Of a stretch of 64,000 nucleotides of DNA, positions 56,483 to 64,000 are shown one piece after another. The stretch covers positions 67,001,771 through 67,065,770 of the forward strand of contig NC_080672.1 of NCBI RefSeq assembly GCF_030247195.1, read 5' to 3'. Below the pieces are notes generated by a model. It was not told where the DNA came from. It saw only the letters and a list, made by a program, of their open reading frames with translations, and made no database searches. The DNA is from Topomyia yanbarensis. Lineage: Eukaryota > Arthropoda > Insecta > Diptera > Culicidae. A program made the position numbers and the translations under genes. How positions within the stretch are numbered: position 1 is the first letter of the stretch; every line of letters starts with the position of its first letter.

Positions 56483-59279
56483 TACACTATCCGTCATAAG
56501 TTTGGAATCGTTTCAATAAGTATTGCAACACCCCCCGAAAAGTTTAGCATCACCTAGGAAAGGGTCAATTCATGAGGTTGCATCTCGAAATCCTGAATGT
56601 CTACATATTTGCTTTCTTCAGGAAAGTTGTTCTTTGAGTCAAGAGGATTCGGCAGAAGAACATTTTTGTTTGGAACTATGTCACTGCATGGCGCTAGTGT
56701 ACATGTGAAGTTGTGCAACTCAATTTGTTTCGTCTCATTTTTCTAACCACCTAGAAGGTTCATGTCTTCTGAAATTCCATTCAAATGGTCATGACCACAA
56801 TCGTTTCAATTTGGAACTCTGTCACCATGTAAAATAATACATTTTGAACACATTTTATCTGGGGATCTTGATTTCCTAGAAGATTCGCGCCCTCTGCGAA
56901 GTTGTATAGAAGGACATGATCTGTTTGATTCTGAAATCTGCCATCACGTAGCGCTAGTGTACATACATTACCCGTCAAAAGTTTTGAATCGTTTCAATAA
57001 ATATTGCTGTTAATAGCGCCATACAGTTCAGCGAGCCCCTCGGCGCCCATACAGCAAATCAACATCAACAAACCGCGCCCTTCGCCTTCTCGAGGGATTG
57101 GCACGAATATCGGTCACGGACAAGACAGTCAGATAGGAAGAAAGAAAAAAAGTCAAGTCATTCGGTAAAAAGTAGCGTAAGCTAGAACACATTTTCACAA
57201 TTGTTATAAATTAACCCAATTCTCAAGTTAAATAATTGTTCCCATTTCTAACTAAATCTACCCTAACTGTACTGTGGTATAATAGTATAGTTTAATTATA
57301 TTAGATGTTTATAAATACCTAAAATTGAACCTAACAGGAATTAAAGCTACGGTACGGACAGAGTTAGTGCGGGTAGGAAACAGTACGGATACAATTGATA
57401 CGGAGAAACAGTACGGATCGAAGACTGTGTGAACAATACCATTAGGAGCACATTTAAATTACAATTTAAATAGACTTCGAAACCGAACAGGTCATTAAGG
57501 TTAGTAGTCCAACCTAGCTTATTTGATTACCGTGAATCTCTAATACTATTATACTTAAATGCTAGGACACAGACTGATTACTGTACGGGTACGATTCAGA
57601 CAGCTCTGTGCGGCAGCGAAAACATTAACAGTAAGAATTTGTATTTATACCCTAAAACTTAATCCTAACACAAGATTATCCTCCATGCAGGAATTTATAA
57701 TCCAACCTTGATTCACAACGAATAAAGAAGATTCATAGATTTGCTAGTTTTCACTGCTGTCCGGCAACAATTGCAAAACCCTCGGAAAAGTTTAGCATCA
57801 CCTAGAAAAGGGTAAATTAATGATGCGGTATCTCAAAATCCTGAATAGCTACATATTGACTATCTTCTGCAGGGTTGTAATTTGGTCCAAGGGGTCCAGT
57901 AGGTGAACATTTTAGTTCAGAATTACGTCATTGGATGACACTAGTGTTTGAGTGAAGTGGTGTTTTTCAACTTGTTCCATCTCATTTTTCTAAAAGCCTA
58001 CATTTTAAGACTATTACTTTGAAAAATACTCTATGTGAAACGCTTATCTTGTAAAATATTTTGGATTGGGTTCTGATTTTTTGTAAAAAAATTATTAGAT
58101 TGTTTATTTTTGAGGTAAACAATTAAAAAAAAAATTTTTTTTTCAGCTTGTGAAGCAGACTAATCTCTTAAGCGCACTCTACTTGAGACAAGAATAATGT
58201 CAATAAAATTATGGGTAAAGCTGTTTCAATACGTCAATACTAACAAATTAAACAATAATCGGTTTATAGTGATAGATTATTTGCTAGATATTTTTTCCTA
58301 TGCAGTAAATATGTATCCAAATGATTTTGACTATATTTTTTAAGTGTTTCTAGAACTTAAGATTTGAATCATTCAAAAAATTAAAATTTCGTGCGTTCGC
58401 ACGAACACTGATGCAACATAATGACAGAGTACCGTCAAATATCACATTACGCGCGACCGAGCACTTTTGAACAACTTTGAACTAAAGACACGAACTTTCT
58501 AAATTTTCAGGTTCAACAAAACAAGTTTCAAAGTGTATTATTTATCATGTACACTAGTGCCCCGTGGTGACAGGGTTCCAAATTGAGCAAATAACTGTCC
58601 ATACGAAATTTTCCTTCATTTAATTCTATCTGCTGTATTGATGATTCCGGTTTATCACATAATAAAAAATGGGAAAAACGTAATAACCATATGTATACTA
58701 GTGCCACGTGGTGACAGCGTGTGGATCCCACATGACTATCATCCACACTACCATTGCATTTTGAGCAGCTTTGCAAAACACACTATCTTTGTAGGCCGTT
58801 CGGAAAGCGAAATAAAACAAGTTGAAAAGGCACAAGTTTGTATGTACAGTAGCGCCACGTTGTGACAAAATTATTAAATAAACAGTTCACCTAATGGACT
58901 CCATTGGCCATTAGAACAACAGAGTTGCAGAGTTCCAAATTAAAACGTTTGTAATGTGCATGATCATGATCATTTGAATGAAATTTTAGAAGACATGTAC
59001 CTTCTAGGTGGTTAGAAAAATGAGACGAAACAAGTTGAGGTGCACAACTTCACATGCACACTAGCGCCATGCAGTGACATAATTCCAATCTTAAATGCCC
59101 ATCTGCTGGATCCCCTGCACTTAACGAATAGCTTTCCTGAAGAGAGCAAATAGGTAGATAACCAGGATTTCGAGATACTGCCTCATTTCCTAGGTGATGC
59201 TAAACTTTTCGAGGTATTTCAATATTCAATATGGGTGTTGCAATACTTATTAAAGCGATTCCAAACTTTTGACGGTGTA
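56483..59279. mobile_element. 2.8-kb TA-type inverted-repeat element with nested copy and solo LTR
   Basis: The left end (TACACTATCCGTCATAAG, TTTGGAATCGTTTCAATAAG) and the right end (its reverse complement, ending GACGGTGTA at 59279) are long inverted repeats. The pairing continues over about 370 bp, including AACCACCTAGAAGG and CCTTCTAGGTGGTT. The flanks are compatible with TA target sites, and the tip resembles Tc1-type TACACCGTCAAAAGTTTGGA. A second copy of the terminus begins near 56966, and a solo LTR (57008-57769) sits in it. The motif GTCAC-N5-GGCGCTAGTGTACAT recurs seven times. No transposase is recognisable. Confidence 0.7.
57008..57769. mobile_element. Solo LTR (762 bp), 5-bp TSD
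   Basis: It begins TGTTAATAGCGCC and ends CCGGCAACA (TGTT...AACA inverted tips) and is flanked by a perfect 5-bp duplication ATTGC (57003-57007 and 57770-57774). A possible TATA-like TATAAATAC lies near 57309 and a polyadenylation-like AATAAAG at 57721. No internal coding region is present, so it is a solo LTR formed by recombination. The 5-bp duplication suits Bel/Pao or Gypsy groups. Confidence 0.82.
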
Positions 59280-59472
59280 ATCTATGTTCGATTCATTAAG
59301 TACAAGAATCAGTTCGAATATGTTCATACAAGCTATTACGATAAAATTGCCAAGTCATGTCTGATGATGTCACATAAAATCACGCGCGGGGAATGGGTTA
59401 AAGGTTTTAATCTCAAGGCTCATGCGTTTTCTTGGAAATAATATACACTTCGAAGAAACAAATAATTTCAAT
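59280..59472. other. No supported gene
   Basis: Short non-repetitive stretch between elements. A plus-strand frame crossing it (59235-59441) has no recognised motif and begins inside the element terminus. Confidence 0.4.
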
Positions 59473-59484
59473 TAATGGAAAGTA

Positions 59485-60415
59485 CTATTTTTACCATTTT
59501 TTTTTTGTTAACCATTTTTGTTAACGACCTATTGAATCAATTTGTCAACAGTTTTTACGGCATTTAATTAGCAAGGGACTGGAAGGTGAAGTATATTTTT
59601 CAATATTTAGAGCCATAGTACTCAAGGGAGAGCAAGGTGTTGAAGGGAGAAAGTTTAGAAAAGCGTGGAAGGATCATATATGCAAGCTTAGAGCTCACCG
59701 GCGACTTAACTTTTTGTCTGCTACCGTAGGAGTCAGGGTCTTTTGGCATTAGAAATGCGAATCACCTGAGTCTACGGCATGTCCGGACAAGCGTAAAGTA
59801 ACTTGTTACTTCATGCTGTCGGAACCGATTAAATGCCGTAGAAACTGTTGACAAATTGACTCAATAGGTCGTTAACAAAAATGGTTAACAAAAAAAAATG
59901 GTAAAAATAGAACTTACCGTGATGGGGATCCATCGTCGCAGCTTTGGGTGAAAGCTGCCGACACCGTGCAAATCAGCAACACATTTGACCATATATCACA
60001 GACGCTGAGACAGTCACAATAGTCGATAAAATAAAATCACTCAGGCAGGCAATTGGTGAGGGAACAAACAAAACTGGCTCATTCAATGAGTTTCAACGTC
60101 GCAAATGCTTAGTGTGGAAGTTTACCGTGACTTAACTTTTTGTCGGTTCCGACAGCATTAAGTAACAAGTTACTTTACGCTTGTCCGGACATGCCGTAGA
60201 CTCAGGTGATTCGCATTTCTAATGCCAAAAGACGGTAGCAGACAAAAAGTTAAGTCGCCGGTGAGCTCTAAGCTTGCATATATGATCCTTACACGCTTTT
60301 CTAAACTTTCTCCCTTCAACACCTTGCTCTCCCTTGAGTACTATGGCTCTAAATATTGAAAAATATACTTCACCTTCCAGTCCTTTGCTAATTAAATGCC
60401 GTAAAAACTGTTGAC
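59485..60415. mobile_element. Composite fold-back element with near-perfect 280-bp arms
   Basis: Arms 59544-59826 (283 bp) and 60145-60415 (271 bp) are inverted and almost identical; the only length difference is a 12-bp insertion near 59730 in the left arm. A direct 12-bp repeat TAATGGAAAGTA lies at 59473-59484 and 60416-60427 and is a candidate target duplication. A second inverted pair (about 59484-59575 and 59826-59912) has ends with TTTTTACCATTTTTTTT and GTTAACCATTTTTGTTAACG. Long arms and roughly 9-12-bp duplications suggest a MULE or fold-back type. No transposase is seen. Confidence 0.8.
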
Positions 60416-60429
60416 TAATGGAAAGTAAA

Positions 60430-61880
60430 TAAGAAAAAAAAGTAATTCAATATTTTTGCTGCCATCTATCCTGGGCGCACTACTTCCTACGAAGACTTCT
60501 GGCTGATCGTTTCGTCTGCCTTTTTCTTCGCTCTTTTTTGCGTCGATGTCGTCGGCGCTTGAGCAGCTTTGATTTTGGTGCTTTGTGTGTGTTTCGAGTG
60601 ACTCTGGTAGAGCCATCTCTTTTTTTTTGTTTATTTCTCTCTAGGTACGTCTACTGTTGGTTGCATAAGGTTCTTTGAGTGTAGTTAACACCTTGAGATG
60701 ATCTGCCTTCGAAAGTCAAGTAATGAGGTATAGGTTTGCTCAGCAGCATTCGCACCGCCCGAATTCCGTTCGGAATGCTAGGCAAAATCTTTTCCAGGTG
60801 TCATTTTTGACGGATTCCACTTCTCCATACTTTGACATGAATCTTTTAATATTATCCGCAGAGTCGGAAAATGTTTTTTTCATTTGCCAAAATCAGGCGA
60901 AACTGACGAAAGAACGAAGCTTCTTTCCATACCACTAGCACTTTGCGAAATCGAAAATGAGGCAACGGGCTAGGACAAAGCAAGCATGTAGCAGAGCCTT
61001 TTCATTATTCTCTCCGCACGCTCGTTTTCGCTTTGAGATTCAGAATGATATTGGTAACTTCGATATTGAGCTTACTGCTGAGGAAACGAGAATACACTAG
61101 TAATGATATTTATTTGTCGATGCTCGATTCTGTAGATTTGCGAGCTAATGATAAAGCCTGATCGGTGTACATATTTCTCATTTTAACTATGTTCTAGTTG
61201 CATTATTAGATGCACATTGCATTAATTTCGTTTAATGAATGAGAATCGCAAATTACTGAGCATGCATCAAAACGAAATTGAAATTTTGGATTGTCATAGG
61301 AAAACGAAAGTCGCTGCCGCTGCTACTCGTTTTCGTAGAATCGAGAGAGGAGGGGACATTGCCTTTATTGTTTTATTTTTTCATACATTTAGCGACGAAA
61401 GAGGCAAGGAATGGACGAAGATGAATTCTCTGAATTTCGTCGTTCATTGAATAGGTATGAGAATTTTAGACTCTGATTATCCGTACTAGTGCGCGGTGCC
61501 AAATCGTGGAGACAAATTTCCGTAAGATCTTTATCCATATGCACAGGGATCTTGGTTTTGACGTCTTCCAATTCAACACAGTGTTGAATGATGTTCTTTG
61601 CTACGAAGCTTTCTGTCTCGCCTAAGAAGTTGAACTTTAATAATGCTACATGCCTCGTATGGTGTAACTGTATATGGGACAGTTCTGTAAGCACAAGTTC
61701 CGTTTTCACCTTGATAAACTGTTCCGCCTCGCGTACTATAGGTCTAAGACGAGTCTGCAGAGAATCGATCGCGATTATGTTCTCACGTAATGGGCGCTAT
61801 TTATTTTGTGATTCACTAATTTCACTCGCAGTTGTGGACAACGGGATATTACAGTATACTTTACACGTACATACACGTTA
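60430..61880 (-). pseudogene. Jockey-like gag (ORF1) pseudogene, copy 2, split by a hAT-like element
   Basis: Reading leftward, the first part (61880-61484) shows VELEDVKTKIPVHMDKDLTE and CLHDLAPRTST. After the insertion the frame resumes at 60850 with IKRFMSKYGEVESVKNDTWK, then IPNGIRAVRMLLSKPIPHYL and a Lys/Glu-rich C-terminal stretch (THTKHQNQSCSSADD, KKSEEKGRRNDQPEVFVG) down to 60430. This is the same family as the fragment at 52050-52990. A frameshift lies between the KNDTWK and IPNGIR blocks. The zinc-knuckle region is lost. It is non-functional. Confidence 0.72.
60859..61475. mobile_element. hAT-like non-autonomous element (617 bp), 8-bp TSD
   Basis: The ends are CAGAGTCGGAAAATG and GAATTTTAGACTCTG; their inverted alignment matches at 12 of 15 positions. 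A perfect 8-bp duplication ATTATCCG lies at 60851-60858 and 61476-61483. This fits hAT. The insertion splits the gag pseudogene exactly, and the reading of the gag continues on each side of the duplication. The interior has words such as AACGAAAG and CGTTTTCG in both orientations and no transposase. Confidence 0.85.
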
Positions 61881-62093
61881 TACCGGAGCAGCGCGGGAAA
61901 TTGTTTTCTGATTTGAACGAGATGAGAAAGAAGACGGGGGTGTGACGAGTTTGATCAAGCTTAGTCTGTTATCATTGGTCATTGAATCGAGATTTCTTTT
62001 TCAATTGCTGGACGAAATGTTTTACATTTCTTATATTTTCCTTCTGATCTGGTCATTTGCGTTCCCGATTACACAGCTCAACAAGGTTTAATT
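61881..62093. other. No supported gene
   Basis: Short AT-rich stretch between the gag pseudogene and the next element, with no recognised feature. Confidence 0.4.
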
Positions 62094-63812
62094 GGTTGAA
62101 AGCTAAGGGTCATTTCCGAAGTAATTTGATGCGTAGAATCCGAATCCGAGAATAGCGGTAACTTTGCGAAAAAATCGTAACTTATCGCTTGACCTCCTAA
62201 TCGCATTGCCTTGCGTCGAATCCTAGATCTGAGTCTGCCCCTCGATCCAACTCCGTAATACCCATGGAAGTGTTGCTGATTCGGAGGCCTTCTCTATGTA
62301 TGTATTACATTAACATTTTCTTCCCTATCTTAAGTATCGGTGAAGATGGTCGTGGCCAGCAATTACGATTCTCATGCTATTGGTTTACTGAGCTCAAAAG
62401 AGATAAAGTTCATTCCCGATCATTGAACTCACAAGCAAGATGAGTTAAACTCCCAACATGATAATCGTTGGTATGCAATCTACGAATAGTGCCGTGCTTC
62501 GCAACACAACGTAACCGATTTATCGTTGACCTATTAAATTAAAGAGTTGGAGTGCTACTAAATGATACAACTGGAGAGCCAACAAAAAATTTTGCACATT
62601 GCACCAAAAACAGGAAAAATCGCCGTTTTTGGACACCTAAAATATCTCAAAATCCTGACGTGATTGACCAATTTCGATCCCGGATTAGGATACTACCCAG
62701 CAAACCATCAATCGTACAACAATGTAGAAAAAGATGTCTACAAAGAGTCAAAATCGTTATGACAGTCGATTTTAGTCTGCAGAAATTGATTTGTAATCGC
62801 ATATTACTAAAAACATGATTTGAATACGACCTTTCATTGAAAATCGCATTGATGTTCTAGTTAAATCGTGTTCGATTGGAGTTGGTTGTAGAGCACTGAC
62901 AACTTATATTCATATAGCTACAAATATTTAAATCAGTAAAAATCGTATTTTTGCTCACATTTGATCGTATTTTACTTCGACCAATGTCGGATTTAATAAT
63001 AATTTAATAAAGTCATTGTGGTCGTTCCTATGTGTAAAAATGGTCAATAAGCAACATAAACATATCTAAGACTTCGATATACATCACAATGACCTCAAAA
63101 AGTTAGATACGACTTAATATATCACAACATATAAGAAACCCGATTTCGCGAAATTACTTACGACTTTTCTCATATCTTTAAAATGAGATTGCTGCATATA
63201 TGGCGAATGTTTATCGGAATAGGGCTTCTCCACTTGAAGATAAGATATGATTACGAAATATTGTCGCACTTATAACAATTAAAATAGTTCTGTGTAGTAA
63301 GTCCTGTCCTACAATCCAAATGTCCTAAGTTCGAATCCCACCTTAACATGAAAGGGGGAAGAGAGAGAGACTTTCAGGGGTTGGGTTATTGGCTCCGGTT
63401 CACAACCGTTTTTTGATTTTTTTGAGATGAATGCCTTTTCCTTTTTGATCTTCTTTACCGACGAATGAGAGTTAATCGTATATCGGGTTCCGGAATCGTA
63501 TACAAGTTATTGTTATCGCATATAAGGTGAGATTGTTTCGCATATCCAATCGTAAATACATTCTCTAGAATCGCTTTCATACTAGAAATTATCGCGCCTA
63601 ACGTGTATATTATTATTATAAATCGTTAATTTCAATAGCTATCTACGCATATCGCCTCCAGTTTGGTATGCATATGCCGATTTTCTGCATTTTGTGCGAC
63701 TTTTTTAGTGGGATATAAATACGTATTATTCAGTTACAACTTGGATATACCATCAAAAAGGCTGGCTGGGTACGCAGTAAACTACTTCGGAAATGACCTT
63801 TAACTTTCCAAC
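62094..63812. mobile_element. 1.7-kb TIR-bounded segment (unclassified)
   Basis: The ends (62094-62133 and 63773-63812) are about 40-bp inverted repeats. GGTCATTTCCGAAGTA and TACTTCGGAAATGACC are a perfect 16-bp core, with a diverged outer part (GGTTGAAAGCTAAG and CTTTAACTTTCCAAC). The interior is strongly enriched in AATCGTA, AATCGCATA and CGCATATC words from 62600 to 63700. A B-box-like GTTCGAATCCCAC near 63331 suggests a further SINE-like fragment. No transposase and no clear target duplication were found. Confidence 0.55.
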
Positions 63813-64000
63813 AACTGACATATGAACTGCTATATGAAGATCTGTGTTATGAGTATTTCTTTTGTTCATTATCCCCATCATTCATTTTTTCATGTTGGAG
63901 ATTATCGTTCACTGACGTTGAAGCAGGATGGATGCGTAGAATCCAATAACGTTTGAAGCTTTGGATTCTGAATTCGTCTCCATCGAAATTAGGCGTGGAT
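63813..64000. other. No supported gene at the right edge
   Basis: It contains GGATGCGTAGAATCC (63930-63944), a word also present at 62128-62140 just inside the left TIR of the preceding segment, so the repeat may continue beyond the window. No other feature is seen. Confidence 0.3.

Noticed and set aside
63290..63345. tRNA gene with GTTCGAATCCCAC T-loop
   Set aside because: No paired acceptor stem or convincing D arm. At best a SINE-derived remnant.

Overview
The window looks like gene-poor, transposon-dense DNA from an insect, most likely a culicine mosquito such as Aedes. This rests on three things: AT-rich sequence full of nested non-LTR retrotransposons (I-like, RTE-like, R1-like and Jockey-like), tRNA-derived SINEs, and many short inverted-repeat elements flanked by TTAA, TA, TAA or 8-bp target duplications. 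The species is inferred; no host gene is available to confirm it. I find no convincing intact host protein-coding gene, rRNA or functional tRNA. Nearly every reading frame of any length is transposon debris or a low-complexity frame.

0-14 kb: unique-looking sequence; a TTAA-flanked element (2712-3230); a nearly full-length but decayed I-type retrotransposon on the minus strand (about 3310-9720) with a hAT-like element in its 3' UTR; a tRNA-derived SINE (10246-10771); a 128-bp TTAA element; and a relatively GC-rich host-like stretch (12.1-12.7 kb). 14-27 kb: an RTE 3' fragment, AT-rich word arrays, mariner debris, then a 3.1-kb satellite-like domain (21.23-24.36 kb) holding two different heptanucleotide arrays, an RTE fragment, and unique sequence at 25.3-26.3 kb.

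26.7-34.3 kb: a long-TIR element; an R1-like retrotransposon (27.37-31.43 kb) split by a 2.4-kb element that is itself hit by two more elements; a degenerate mariner transposase; a TAA-flanked element; and a second SINE copy. 34-44 kb: mostly unrecognised sequence, a TA-flanked element, an RTE pseudogene split by a 1.75-kb hAT-like element, and an AT-rich array split by a 634-bp element.

44-64 kb: two blocks of a roughly 0.4-kb tandem repeat (44.6-45.8 and 54.0-56.3 kb) with a shared companion segment, a TAA-flanked 916-bp element, two Jockey-type gag fragments on the minus strand (the second split by a hAT-like element), fold-back elements, a solo LTR (57008-57769) inside a large TA-type inverted-repeat element, a near-perfect 280-bp inverted repeat (59544-60415), and a 1.7-kb TIR-bounded segment at the right edge.

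The coherent picture is an insertion history rather than a gene pathway: old retrotransposons serve as targets for younger DNA elements. Target duplications give the order of events at several places. All family names come from motif and TIR/TSD recognition by eye, without database searches.
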